From Sulfitobacter maritimus (lineage in GTDB: Bacteria > Pseudomonadota > Alphaproteobacteria > Rhodobacterales > Rhodobacteraceae), in contig NZ_JABVBB010000021.1 in NCBI RefSeq assembly GCF_013346665.1, positions 797,006-861,005 of the forward strand: DNA of 64,000 bases, in the 5' to 3' direction. The notes beneath the pieces were generated by a model. That model searched no databases. It was not told where the DNA came from and saw only the letters and a program-made list of their open reading frames with translations. The position numbers were made by a program, and so were the translations under genes. Positions within the stretch are counted from its first letter, which is position 1; each line of letters opens with the position of its first letter. Positions 16,889 through 26,080 of the stretch are shown piece after piece.

Positions 16889-18430
16889 ATGCTCCGGGTT
16901 GCCCATACTATCCATTCCGACCACGATCTGGGGCTTGTTTTGCTCGCCGGTCTTCTTTGCACTTTCGGCAGTTGGGTGGTTTCCCGTCTCTACCGTCATG
17001 CTTTGGAGCGCCCGCGCGCACAGGCGATGTCTTGGTATTTCTTAACCGCCATGACCGCAGGGGTGACGATCTGGTGCACCCACTTTATCGCGATTCTCGC
17101 CTATCAACTCGACGCTCCGGCAAGTTTCCATCTGTCCCTCACCTTCGCCTCTTTGATCATCGCGATCTTGGGATCGACAGTGGGCATCGTGGTCGCTGGC
17201 ACAAGCGGCGGCGGGTTTCGCATGGCGCTTGGTGGGGTGATCTTTGGCCTCGCCATCTCTGCCATGCATTACACCGGCATGGTCGCCTACCGGGTACAGG
17301 GGGTCATCAGCTGGGACCTGTTCTACCTCTTTTTGTCAGTGGTGTTTGCCACGACGCTTTCTGTCGCGGCCCTTTATCTTGCATGTCGCGGCGGGCGTTT
17401 CAGTGCGCTCAAGATGACGGGCATGATGACCGCAGCCATTCTTGCGTTGCACTTCACCGGGATGGCCGCGTTTCAGGTCACACCGCTGAAGGTAAACAGC
17501 ACCTATGACAATCCAGCCGAATACACGCTGATCGCCCTGATCGTGGCAGGCACTGCGCTGATCATCGTATTGGCCGCGCTCTTTAGCCATTTCGTTGAAA
17601 ACCGGACCCGCAACGAAAGCATCGAAGAACTGCGGAAAGCCCGCGATGCGGCCGAAAGCGCCAGCCGGGCAAAATCGGAATTCATGAGCGTGCTAAGCCA
17701 TGAACTACGCACCCCCCTGACCATCGTTATCGGCTATGCCACGTTCATGGCAAAATTGAAAAATCACACTTCGTCTAAAATTGGTCCTGACGAGATTATT
17801 TCCGCGAAGCATTTCGAAAATATCGGCGATCAGGCCGAACTTTATGGTGAGCGCATTAAATCGGCGGGCGGGCATTTACTGTCTATTATCAATGACATTC
17901 TCGACTACACCAGCATGGAACTGAACAACCTCGCGCTGAACAAAGCCCCCTTCTCTGCCCGTACGCTATTGGATGAGGTGGCCGATCAGTTCCAAGGTAT
18001 GGCCCGCGAAAAGGGTGCCACATTGCATGTGCAGTCGCCAGACCTCACACTCATCGCTGACCGGAGCCGGAGCCTTCAGATCCTCATCAATCTTGTGGGC
18101 AACGCGCTGAAATTTTCCAAAGCGACCGAGATCCACCTGCGCGGGCGCGCTGTCACAGACGGATTCTGTTTTGAGGTCGCGGACAACGGCAGCGGCATCG
18201 CGCCGCAGAACCTAGAGCGTATTTTTGACGCTTTCACCCAAGTCGAAGACGCCGAAGACCGCGCCGAGGGCGGCACGGGGCTGGGTCTTGCGATCTGCAA
18301 AAAACTGGCCCTTGGGCATGGCGGTGACATCACGGTAGAGAGCACGCTCGGCCGGGGGACGACCTTTACCGTCATGTTCCCCAGCCCGATAGCCGAGGCG
18401 AAAGCACCAGTTTTGTCAGCGGCAGCCTAA
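16889..18430 (+). CDS. MHYT-domain sensor histidine kinase
   Basis: 513 residues. The first 240 residues hold about seven membrane helices with the repeated MHYT-type motifs (CTHFIAIL, MHYTGMVAY, LHFTGMAAF), proposed to bind a metal and sense a diatomic gas or redox signal. A linker coiled coil leads to the HisKA box SHELRTPL with phospho-accepting His271, and the HATPase domain with N box NLVGNALKFS, G1 ADNGSGI and G2 GGTGLGLAICKKLA. About 30 residues between the H box and the second HisKA helix (KLKNHTSSKIGPDEIIS region) look like an insertion. No receiver domain is fused; the cognate regulator is not adjacent. The gene is divergent from the split chemoreceptor, and the region before its ATG is AT-rich with no clear ribosome binding site. 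Confidence 0.92.
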   Translation: MLRVAHTIHSDHDLGLVLLAGLLCTFGSWVVSRLYRHALERPRAQAMSWYFLTAMTAGVTIWCTHFIAILAYQLDAPASFHLSLTFASLIIAILGSTVGIVVAGTSGGGFRMALGGVIFGLAISAMHYTGMVAYRVQGVISWDLFYLFLSVVFATTLSVAALYLACRGGRFSALKMTGMMTAAILALHFTGMAAFQVTPLKVNSTYDNPAEYTLIALIVAGTALIIVLAALFSHFVENRTRNESIEELRKARDAAESASRAKSEFMSVLSHELRTPLTIVIGYATFMAKLKNHTSSKIGPDEIISAKHFENIGDQAELYGERIKSAGGHLLSIINDILDYTSMELNNLALNKAPFSARTLLDEVADQFQGMAREKGATLHVQSPDLTLIADRSRSLQILINLVGNALKFSKATEIHLRGRAVTDGFCFEVADNGSGIAPQNLERIFDAFTQVEDAEDRAEGGTGLGLAICKKLALGHGGDITVESTLGRGTTFTVMFPSPIAEAKAPVLSAAA

Positions 18431-18447
18431 ATGGTCGATAGATGGGA

Positions 18448-18534
18448 TGGTGCGGGCGGTGGGACTCGAACCCACACGGGGCTACGCCCCAACAGATTTT
18501 AAGTCTGGTATGTCTACCATTCCATCACGCCCGC
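18448..18534 (-). tRNA. tRNA-Leu(UAA)
   Basis: Read on the minus strand, the sequence folds as a class II tRNA: acceptor GCGGGCG (18534-18528) pairs with CGCCCGC (18458-18452), a GTTCGAGTC T-loop, a long variable arm with GGGGC/GCCCC, and an anticodon loop CTTAAAA giving anticodon UAA. Discriminator A is at 18451 and the CCA end (18450-18448) is encoded. It reads the UUA and UUG codons, rare in this GC-rich genome. Confidence 0.96.
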
Positions 18535-18607
18535 ATCGTGGCGCACAATACCCATCACGGGCGCGGTGTAAATGGCAGATTGCTGTGCGTTACCGCCGGT
18601 TTGAGAG

Positions 18608-19084
18608 TTAGGTCGTCTCTGCCAGCATGGTCTCTTTCACCGCCTCCATCGCCACATAGGTCGAGGTGCTGGCCACATGCGGCAGGGCCGAGATCGTCTC
18701 TCCCAGAAAGCGACGATACTCTGACATATTCCGGGTGCGCACCTTGAGCAGATAGTCAAAATGACTCGCGATCATATGGGCTTGTTCGATCTCAGGCACC
18801 TTGGCAACGGCACGGTTAAAGGCGCGCAACGCTGCTTCACGCGTGTCGTTCAAACGCACTTCGACAAAGGCCACGTGATCCAGCCCCAGCCGGATCGGGT
18901 CCAGCAATGCGCGGTAGCCAAGGATCACACCCCCCTCTTCAAGCCGGCGCAAGCGAGCTTGGGTAGGCGATTTTGACAGACCGATGCGGCGGGCAAGGTC
19001 GGTGATGCTGATGCGCCCGTCCTCGGCCAAGACCGACAGAATCGCGCGATCGAAACGGTCAAGCGTCAAAAGGTCATTCGACAT
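18608..19084 (-). CDS. putR: Lrp/AsnC-family regulator, likely PutR
   Basis: 158 residues from the ATG at 19084; a TTG frame to 19108 is disfavoured. The N-terminal winged helix-turn-helix (DRFDRAILSVLAEDGRIS, DLARRIGLSKSPTQARLRRL) and C-terminal RAM effector domain (VAFVEVRL, HFDYLLKVRT) define the Lrp/AsnC family. It is transcribed divergently from putA, the arrangement of PutR, the proline-responsive activator of alphaproteobacterial putA, and there are 106 bases between the two starts for shared operators. The assignment rests on this neighbourhood. Confidence 0.9.
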   Translation of the reverse strand: MSNDLLTLDRFDRAILSVLAEDGRISITDLARRIGLSKSPTQARLRRLEEGGVILGYRALLDPIRLGLDHVAFVEVRLNDTREAALRAFNRAVAKVPEIEQAHMIASHFDYLLKVRTRNMSEYRRFLGETISALPHVASTSTYVAMEAVKETMLAETT

Positions 19085-19190
19085 GTTCTCGTGTAAACTC
19101 CGGTACAATTGACTTCACGCACCCAGATCATCGGGCGATCTTCCCGCAGACAATGGTATATCATAGGCCAAACATCAACTGGAGCCTGAC

Positions 19191-22100
19191 ATGCCTCTCG
19201 ATCACGCCAAAGCCCTGCGTCACACGATTGATGCCCGCACCTATGCTGACCCCGACCCGCTTCTGGCGGAATTGATCGAGACCGCAAATCTATCTCCCGA
19301 AGACCGCGCGGCGATCAGCGCCGACGCCGCAGGGCTGGTGCGCGACATTCGCGGCACCTCAGCGCCCGGCATGATGGAAGTCTTCCTCGCGGAATATGGG
19401 CTTAGCACGGACGAAGGCGTAGCGCTGATGTGTTTGGCCGAGGCGCTGCTGCGCGTGCCGGACGCCGAGACCATCGACGCGCTGATCGAAGACAAGATCG
19501 CCCCCTCCGACTGGGGCCGCCACATGGGCCACTCGACTTCCAGCCTTGTGAACGCTTCCACTTGGGCGCTGATGCTGACAGGCCGCGTGCTTGACGACGA
19601 CCAGCCCGGCCCCGTCCGACACCTGCGTGCAGCGATCAAACGTCTGGGTGAGCCGGTCATCCGCACCGCCGTGAGCCGCGCCATGCGCGAAATGGGCCGC
19701 CAGTTCGTGCTGGGCGAAGACATTCAGGCCGCGATGAAACGCGCAAAGGGGATGGAGAAAAAGGGCTTTACCTATAGCTATGACATGCTCGGCGAAGCGG
19801 CCCGGACCGAAGCCGATGCCAAACGCTACCACCTGAGCTATTCGCGCGCGATCTCGGCCATTGCCGATGCCTGCACCCATGAGGACATCCGCAAGAACCC
19901 CGGCATCTCGGTCAAACTTTCGGCCCTGCACCCACGCTATGAATTGGCCCAAGAAGCCGCCGTGATGCGCGATCTGGTGCCGCGTCTGCGCGCTTTGGCG
20001 CTGCTGGCGAAATCGGCGGGCATGGGGCTTAACATCGACGCCGAGGAAGCCGACCGTCTGGCTCTTTCCCTCGAAGTGATCGACACGGTTATGGCCGAAC
20101 CTGCGCTGGCAGGCTGGGATGGTTTCGGCGTGGTCGTGCAAGCCTACGGCCCCCGCGCTGGCACGGTGATCGACACGCTTTATGACATGGCCACACGCCA
20201 CAATCGCCGCATCATGGTGCGTCTGGTCAAAGGCGCCTATTGGGACACCGAGATCAAGCAGGCGCAGGTCGAAGGCATCGACGGTTTCCCGGTTTTCACC
20301 CGCAAGGCTGCCACGGACGTGAGCTACATTGCGAACGCCCGCAAACTGCTGAACATGACCGACCGGATCTATCCGCAGTTCGCCACCCACAACGCCCATA
20401 CCGTCGCCGCTGTGCTGCATATGGCCGACGACCCCGAGGCCTATGAATTCCAGCGCCTGCATGGCATGGGCGAGACGCTGCATGACATCGTGATGCAGAA
20501 ACACCGCACCCGCTGCCGCATCTATGCCCCCGTGGGCGCGCACCGCGATCTGCTGGCCTATCTGGTGCGCCGCCTGTTGGAAAACGGGGCGAACTCTAGC
20601 TTCGTGAACCAGATCGTTGACGAGGACGTGCCGCCAGAGGTCGTGGCCGCCGATCCCTTTGACCAATTGCAAGACAGCGCGCCGACGATCCCCAAGGGGC
20701 CGGAGGTCTTCCAGCCGCAACGCGCCAACGCAAAGGGCTTTGACCTAGCACATAGCCCCACGCTCGCCGCCATCGAAGAGGCCCGCCAGCCCTTTGCGGA
20801 GGCGACGTGGGAAGCCGCCCCGATCCTTGCGGGGGACGCAGCGCCCGAAGCGGCAGTGGAAGTGATCAACCCCACCGGCGGCACCTCCCCCGGCACGGTG
20901 CAACCGGCGTCAAAGGCCGATGTTGCCACGGCGCTCGACAATGCCGCCCCTTGGGACGCGCCGCTGGACACCCGCCGCGCGACCCTGCTGCGCGCCGCCG
21001 ATATGTTGGAGGACCGCTACGGCGAGATTTTCGCCATTCTCGCCCGTGAGGCCGGCAAGCAGTTGCCCGACTGCGTGGCCGAGCTACGCGAAGCGGTCGA
21101 CTTCCTGCGCTACTACGCGAGCCAAGCCACCAACACCCCGCCCGCGGGCATCTTTACCTGCATCTCGCCGTGGAACTTCCCGCTGGCGATCTTCTGCGGG
21201 CAGGTCACGGCGGCACTCGCAGCGGGCAATGCCGTGCTGGCCAAACCAGCAGAGCAGACCCCGCTGATCGCCAAACTTGCGGTCGAAGTGCTGCACGAAG
21301 CGGGCGTCCCCCGCACGGCCCTGCAACTGCTGCCTGGCACTGGCGAGGTCGGCGCGGCGCTGACCGGCGATGCCCGCGTGAACGGCGTGGCCTTCACCGG
21401 CTCCACCGCCACCGCCCTGCGCATCCGCGCCAATATGGCCGAACACTGCGCCCCCGGCACCCCGCTGATCGCCGAGACGGGCGGCCTGAACGCCATGATC
21501 GTTGACAGCACCGCCCTGCCCGAACAGGCCGTGCAGGCCATTGTCGAAAGCGCTTTTCAATCGGCAGGCCAACGCTGTTCCGCCGTGCGCTGCCTCTATG
21601 TGCAAGAGGATATCGCCGACGACCTGATCCGCATGTTGACCGGGGCGATGCAGGCGCTGAACATCGGTGACCCCTGGCATCTGTCCACGGATGTAGGCCC
21701 GGTAATCGATGAAGCCGCGCGCAAAACCATTCTGGACCATATTGAGACCGCCCGCGCCAAAGGCCGTGTCATCGCGGAACTCAAGGCGCCCGAAGGCGGC
21801 ACCTTTGTGGGCCCAGCGATCCTGCGGGTGGACAGCATTGCCGATATGAAGCGCGAGATTTTCGGCCCTGTGCTGCATGTCGCGACCTTCAAGAGCCATG
21901 AGCTCGACGCGGTGATCGACGCCATCAACGCCACCGGCTATGGCCTGACCTTTGGCCTGCACACCCGCATTGACGACCGGGTGCAGCATGTCTCGGAGCG
22001 GATCGAGGCGGGCAACATCTACGTCAACCGCAACCAGATCGGCGCGATTGTCGGCAGCCAACCCTTTGGCGGCGAAGGGCTGTCCGGCACGGGGCCAAAG

Positions 22101-22607
22101 GCAGGCGGGCCGAACTATCTGCCGCGTTTCAGCGCGCCAGATCATCAGGACAGCGCCGGCACATGGGAGGCCGCGCAAAGCCAACTCCCCGCCCTGCCCG
22201 CGCATCAACCAACCGTGCTGGAAACCCAGTCGATGCCCGGCCCCACGGGCGAGAGCAACCGCCTGTCGACCCTGCCACGCCCCGCGCTCTTGTGCATGGG
22301 ACCGGGGGCAGAGACGGCTGCCGCGCAGGCCAAGGCGGTGCGGGCCTTGGGCGGCGTCGCAGTCGAGGCGACAGGCCAGATTAACCCCGATCTGCTCACC
22401 TCCGGTCCGGCCTATGGCGGTGTACTCTGGTGGGGGGACGACGCCACTGCGCGCAAGATCGACCAAGCACTGGCACAGCGCGAGGGGGCGATCATCCCAC
22501 TGCTGCGCGGCCTGCCTGATACCGCGCGTGTCCGGGCGGAGCGGCATGTCTGTGTTGACACCACCGCCTCTGGCGGCAATGCACAGCTCTTGGGGATGAT
22601 GGCCTAA
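19191..22607 (+). CDS. putA: Bifunctional proline dehydrogenase / L-glutamate gamma-semialdehyde dehydrogenase
   Basis: 1138 residues. It oxidises proline to glutamate in two steps: FAD-dependent proline dehydrogenase in the N-terminal half (SVKLSALHPRYE, the conserved RLVKGAYWD and VYAPVG-like IYAPVGAHRDLLAYLVRRLLEN), then NAD-dependent P5C dehydrogenase in the second half (FTCISPWNFPLAIF, active-site Glu in ETGG and Cys in SAGQRCSA). There is no N-terminal ribbon-helix-helix DNA-binding domain, so unlike E. coli PutA it does not self-regulate; the divergent PutR does this. The C-terminal 120 residues are a degenerate ALDH-like tail typical of type B PutA. A CTGGAG ribosome binding site precedes the ATG. 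Confidence 0.97.
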   Translation: MPLDHAKALRHTIDARTYADPDPLLAELIETANLSPEDRAAISADAAGLVRDIRGTSAPGMMEVFLAEYGLSTDEGVALMCLAEALLRVPDAETIDALIEDKIAPSDWGRHMGHSTSSLVNASTWALMLTGRVLDDDQPGPVRHLRAAIKRLGEPVIRTAVSRAMREMGRQFVLGEDIQAAMKRAKGMEKKGFTYSYDMLGEAARTEADAKRYHLSYSRAISAIADACTHEDIRKNPGISVKLSALHPRYELAQEAAVMRDLVPRLRALALLAKSAGMGLNIDAEEADRLALSLEVIDTVMAEPALAGWDGFGVVVQAYGPRAGTVIDTLYDMATRHNRRIMVRLVKGAYWDTEIKQAQVEGIDGFPVFTRKAATDVSYIANARKLLNMTDRIYPQFATHNAHTVAAVLHMADDPEAYEFQRLHGMGETLHDIVMQKHRTRCRIYAPVGAHRDLLAYLVRRLLENGANSSFVNQIVDEDVPPEVVAADPFDQLQDSAPTIPKGPEVFQPQRANAKGFDLAHSPTLAAIEEARQPFAEATWEAAPILAGDAAPEAAVEVINPTGGTSPGTVQPASKADVATALDNAAPWDAPLDTRRATLLRAADMLEDRYGEIFAILAREAGKQLPDCVAELREAVDFLRYYASQATNTPPAGIFTCISPWNFPLAIFCGQVTAALAAGNAVLAKPAEQTPLIAKLAVEVLHEAGVPRTALQLLPGTGEVGAALTGDARVNGVAFTGSTATALRIRANMAEHCAPGTPLIAETGGLNAMIVDSTALPEQAVQAIVESAFQSAGQRCSAVRCLYVQEDIADDLIRMLTGAMQALNIGDPWHLSTDVGPVIDEAARKTILDHIETARAKGRVIAELKAPEGGTFVGPAILRVDSIADMKREIFGPVLHVATFKSHELDAVIDAINATGYGLTFGLHTRIDDRVQHVSERIEAGNIYVNRNQIGAIVGSQPFGGEGLSGTGPKAGGPNYLPRFSAPDHQDSAGTWEAAQSQLPALPAHQPTVLETQSMPGPTGESNRLSTLPRPALLCMGPGAETAAAQAKAVRALGGVAVEATGQINPDLLTSGPAYGGVLWWGDDATARKIDQALAQREGAIIPLLRGLPDTARVRAERHVCVDTTASGGNAQLLGMMA

Positions 22608-22634
22608 AACGGCACGCACAACCGGAGGAGCGCC

Positions 22635-23786
22635 ATGCTAACGAACAGCGACATTCAAGACCTGACGCAGTTTCGCAGGGCGCTCCATCAATACCCCGAA
22701 GTCTCGGGCGAGGAGTCCGAGACCGCCCGCACCATCGCGGCGGAACTGGAAAAACTCGGCCCCAGACGTATCCTGACGGGTCTGGGCGGGCATGGGGTTG
22801 CAGCAGTCTTTGACAGCGGCACCCCCGGCCCCACCGTCCTGTTCCGCGCCGAGTTGGACGGGCTGCCGATCCCCGAAGACCATGACATTCCTTGGGCGTC
22901 CAAAGTGTCGGGCAAAAGCCATGTCTGCGGCCATGACGGCCATATGACCATGCTGTTGGCCCTGGGCCGTATGATCTCGCGCCGCCCGGTCGCTCAAGGG
23001 CGTGTGGTGTTGATGTTCCAGCCAGCAGAGGAAGACGGCAGCGGCGCCAAAGCGGTCGTGGCGGACCCGGCCTATGCTGAGATCGCCGCCGATTGGGCCT
23101 TTGCCATTCATGTCGAGCCGGGCCAGCCCTTTGGCCATGTTTCCTCCGGTCCGGGGCTGATCAACTGCGCGTCAATGGGCATGGCGATCACGCTGACCGG
23201 CAAAACCGCCCATGCCGCCGACCCCGACGATGGCACCTCGCCCGCGCTAGCGGTGGCGCAACTGCTCCCGGCGGTCGACGCGCTTGGGGCGGGTGGAACA
23301 CTGGATGATGATTTCAGGCTGGTGACGCTGACCCACGCACGCATTGGCGAGCCGAGTTTTGGCATCGCCCCCGGCGAGGCGGTGATCTATGCCACCCTGC
23401 GCAGCGCTCACGACACCGGACTGGCCGAGATCGAAGCGGACCTGCGCGCTCTGGTGGATGACGTCGCAGCTGCGCATGGGCTGAAGCACAGCCTCGAGAT
23501 CTTTGACCATTTCGCAGCCTCTATCAACGCGCCGGAAGCCTATGAGGTCGCCCGCACTGCGATGAACGCTCTGGGGGTCTCAAATGGCGCTGAAGGCGTA
23601 CCGATGCGCGCTTCTGAAGATTTCGGCGTCTTTGGTCAGACCGCAAAGGCGGCCATGCTCTGCCTCGGGCCGGGCAAGGACTACGCCGCGCTGCACAACC
23701 CGGACTACGATTTCCCCGATGACCTGATCCCCATCGGCGCGGGCATTTTCGAGCGGATCGCGCGGGATTTGCTCGGCACCGCTTGA
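22635..23786 (+). CDS. M20-family amidohydrolase
   Basis: 383 residues, beginning after a GGAGGAG site. The M20 metal-binding stretch is present: CGHDGHM near residue 97, an EED around 137-139, and HAADPDDG in the lid region, with a final HNPDYDFPD. This matches amidohydrolases of the hippurate hydrolase / N-acyl-L-amino-acid amidohydrolase group, which release the free amino acid from an N-acylated form. It follows putA by 28 bases on the same strand, so it is probably co-transcribed and may feed amino acids to that catabolic route. The exact substrate is unknown. Confidence 0.9.
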   Translation: MLTNSDIQDLTQFRRALHQYPEVSGEESETARTIAAELEKLGPRRILTGLGGHGVAAVFDSGTPGPTVLFRAELDGLPIPEDHDIPWASKVSGKSHVCGHDGHMTMLLALGRMISRRPVAQGRVVLMFQPAEEDGSGAKAVVADPAYAEIAADWAFAIHVEPGQPFGHVSSGPGLINCASMGMAITLTGKTAHAADPDDGTSPALAVAQLLPAVDALGAGGTLDDDFRLVTLTHARIGEPSFGIAPGEAVIYATLRSAHDTGLAEIEADLRALVDDVAAAHGLKHSLEIFDHFAASINAPEAYEVARTAMNALGVSNGAEGVPMRASEDFGVFGQTAKAAMLCLGPGKDYAALHNPDYDFPDDLIPIGAGIFERIARDLLGTA

Positions 23787-23867
23787 CATGCGCCAGCGTC
23801 AGCGCAGCTAAGACGCACGCAACTGCGCGTCTTGACCACGCGCAGGACTTGGCAAAGGGTGGCCGGC

Positions 23868-24611
23868 ATGTTCCCGATCCGCGATCATAACCCCTCGGGC
23901 CGCACGCCCTATGTCACCTATGCGTTGATGGCGCTGAATATTGGCGTGTTTTTGTCCTACGTGGGGCTGATGGCCGACGATCAGGCGCTTGGGATGTTTT
24001 ACTACACCTATGCGCTGCTGCCAGCTCGGCTAAGCCTCGGCGAAGGTTATGGCGGGCTGCTCACCTCTATGTTCCTGCATGGCGGCTGGATGCATTTGGC
24101 GGGTAACATGTTGTTTCTGTATATCTTTGGGGACAACGTCGAAGATGAGATGGGCCATATCCCCTATCTGCTCTTTTACCTCGCTTGCGGCATTGCGGCG
24201 GGGCTTGGCCAAGTCATCACCGAGCCGCTCTCTTGGGTGCCGATGGTCGGTGCCTCGGGCGCTATCGCCGGGGTGATGGGCGGCTATCTGCTGCTGTTTC
24301 CCCGCGCCAAGGTCGATATTCTGGTGATCTTCATCGTGTTTTTCCGCATCTTTCCGATCCCGGCTTGGATCATGCTGGGGCTGTGGTTTGCACTGCAATT
24401 CATCGGCGGGATCGGGGCCACGCCCGGCAGCGGCGGCGTGGCCTATTGGGCGCATGCCGGAGGGTTCATCGCCGGTCTGGTGCTGACCCTGCCAGTCTGG
24501 CTGCGCCGGGGTGGTTTTGCCTTCTGGTCGCGCACCCATGGCCATCCACCCCATGCCTCCGCTCAATATGACGTGATCGAGAGCCGCATTCCGAAAGTGA
24601 GACGCAAATGA
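23868..24611 (+). CDS. Rhomboid-family intramembrane serine protease
   Basis: 247 residues from the ATG at 23868 (AAAGGG-like site); a TTG at 23832 would extend it by 12 residues. Six or more membrane helices carry the catalytic dyad: Ser130 in GASGAIAG and His196 in WAHAGGFIAG, with the conserved HGGWMHLAGNM loop (residues about 71-81) on the first helix pair. It cleaves membrane proteins within the bilayer. It overlaps the next gene by four bases. The C-terminal tail is basic and cytoplasmic. Confidence 0.94.
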   Translation: MFPIRDHNPSGRTPYVTYALMALNIGVFLSYVGLMADDQALGMFYYTYALLPARLSLGEGYGGLLTSMFLHGGWMHLAGNMLFLYIFGDNVEDEMGHIPYLLFYLACGIAAGLGQVITEPLSWVPMVGASGAIAGVMGGYLLLFPRAKVDILVIFIVFFRIFPIPAWIMLGLWFALQFIGGIGATPGSGGVAYWAHAGGFIAGLVLTLPVWLRRGGFAFWSRTHGHPPHASAQYDVIESRIPKVRRK

Positions 24612-24988
24612 CCGAAACCTCTGAAACCCGTCGCGCCTCTTGCCACTGCGGCGCCGTGGTGATCGAAGCGCTGCTGCCACAGGGACTGGCCTCCGCTTCG
24701 CGCTGCACCTGCTCTTTCTGCCGCCGCCGCGCTGCGGCCACGGTAACGGCTATCGCCAGCAAGGTGACCGTGCTCAAAGGGGCCGATAACCTGACGCTCT
24801 ACACTTGGGGCACCCACACAGCGCAGCATTACTTTTGCAAGACCTGCGGGATTTACACCCACCACCAGCGCCGCTCCAACCCCGAAGAATGTGGCGTGAA
24901 CCTTGGCGCGCTTGAAGGGGTACACCCATGGGAGCTAGAGCCGCTGCCTTATAGCGATGGGATCAACCACCCCTCTGACCGGAACTGA
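24608..24988 (+). CDS. GFA-family protein (glutathione-dependent formaldehyde-activating-like)
   Basis: 126 residues, starting in the ATGA overlap with the rhomboid gene. Cysteine motifs CHCGAV, CTCSFCRRR and FCKTCGIYTHHQ make the two zinc sites of the GFA/DUF636 fold. The archetype, Gfa, promotes S-hydroxymethylglutathione formation, but many relatives do not, so I treat this as a GFA-fold protein only. The formaldehyde dehydrogenase gene lies far away at 43205-44320, so context does not confirm a formaldehyde role. Confidence 0.9.
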   Translation: MTETSETRRASCHCGAVVIEALLPQGLASASRCTCSFCRRRAAATVTAIASKVTVLKGADNLTLYTWGTHTAQHYFCKTCGIYTHHQRRSNPEECGVNLGALEGVHPWELEPLPYSDGINHPSDRN

Positions 24989-24991
24989 ACA

Positions 24992-26080
24992 CTAAGAACT
25001 CGAAATCGCACCCTGAGCGCGGGCCAGAATGCCCGGGCGTGTGGTCTGGGCTGTGCGGGTGGCAACGCTCTCGTGGATGCGCTCAGAAGGGTCCGCCCCC
25101 ACCACACGGCGACGGCGCGACATGAGGATGCGCCCATGCCCGCGCCACTGGCCGACAGAGGGCGCGGTTGGGTCTTGCGGAAAGCGATGCGTCCAGCCAA
25201 GCGGCAGCGGCAACCCGCTCTCATTCATGCGCAACAGCAGCCAGACCAGCGGAATGTTAGACAAGGGCCGCGCGGCATGATGCCCGCTCAACTGCCCACC
25301 AACGTCACCATGGGTGCCTGAGAACCAGACCTGCTCCAACCGCCCGGTATAGCCTTCGGGCGTGGTCCACATCACCGGACCATAGGCGACCCGATTTTCG
25401 TTCAAGGCCAGCGCCTGAAATCCGTTTTTGACGATCAGGCTCAGATCGTGGTTGTGAAAGGCGTGGCGCGGATAGGACAACCGCCACAGAAACGGCGCGT
25501 TGATGCCCAAGGATTTGACCGTATCCCACGCGCCAATCGCTTCGATCTGAACCTCAGGATGGCAGTTGGCCTCGGCAAAAGCGCGACCGGCGTCGCTGAG
25601 TGTTTGGGCCTCATAGTAGCGGTACACATCACGAATGTTACGCTCTGTCGCAGCATCAGCACGCAGCAGGCCCACACGGTCGATCACCCCGGCGAGCGAG
25701 CGCACCGCATAGGCGCCGCGCGAATAGCCCATCAGGTAAATCTGATCCCCCGGACGGTAGCGCGAGGCAAGATAGCCATAGGCCCGGCGGATTTGCCGGT
25801 TAATCCCGCGCCCCATGATCACATCCCGCGCGCTACGCCAATCGCGCCATTGCAGACCGGGCTCATAATAGATCGACAACGCGCTGCCCATCTCGCGGCA
25901 AAGGCCATAGGCAAGGCCCGCGTTGGTCTCCTCCCCCGGTGCCAGCGACGACATCGTCCCATCCAGAATGATAACATGGGTGACCGCCCCCCGACGGGGG
26001 CCGAAATCTGTCTCAGGTCGCCGCCAAAGCCGCCCGAACAGCCGCCGAAAAAGGCTCTCACTCCGCTGCGATTGCGTCAC
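24992..26080 (-). CDS. DUF2235 alpha/beta-hydrolase-like protein
   Basis: 362 residues from a GTG at 26080. The DUF2235 hallmarks are present: the early ILDGT strand, the nucleophile elbow GYSRGAY (Ser120) and a late WFSGTHGDVGG with the putative catalytic residues. Relatives include T6SS phospholipase effectors (Tle1) and chromosomal hydrolases. Here there is no VgrG, PAAR, immunity gene or signal peptide, so a housekeeping esterase or lipase is more likely. It starts 23 bases inside the end of the CoxL-like gene, an unusually long same-strand overlap. Confidence 0.85.
   Translation of the reverse strand: MTQSQRSESLFRRLFGRLWRRPETDFGPRRGAVTHVIILDGTMSSLAPGEETNAGLAYGLCREMGSALSIYYEPGLQWRDWRSARDVIMGRGINRQIRRAYGYLASRYRPGDQIYLMGYSRGAYAVRSLAGVIDRVGLLRADAATERNIRDVYRYYEAQTLSDAGRAFAEANCHPEVQIEAIGAWDTVKSLGINAPFLWRLSYPRHAFHNHDLSLIVKNGFQALALNENRVAYGPVMWTTPEGYTGRLEQVWFSGTHGDVGGQLSGHHAARPLSNIPLVWLLLRMNESGLPLPLGWTHRFPQDPTAPSVGQWRGHGRILMSRRRRVVGADPSERIHESVATRTAQTTRPGILARAQGAISSS

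Noticed and set aside
21084..22619. A 511-residue minus-strand frame inside putA
   Set aside because: Antisense shadow of a conserved dehydrogenase; no domain, no ribosome binding site.
24608..24988. Formaldehyde detoxification operon with the dehydrogenase at 43205-44320
   Set aside because: The two genes are about 18 kb apart on different transcripts, and most GFA-fold proteins have not been shown to act on formaldehyde.
24992..26080. A type VI secretion phospholipase effector (Tle1) for the DUF2235 protein
   Set aside because: No VgrG, PAAR, immunity or T6SS gene nearby and no export signal; DUF2235 alone does not prove a toxin.
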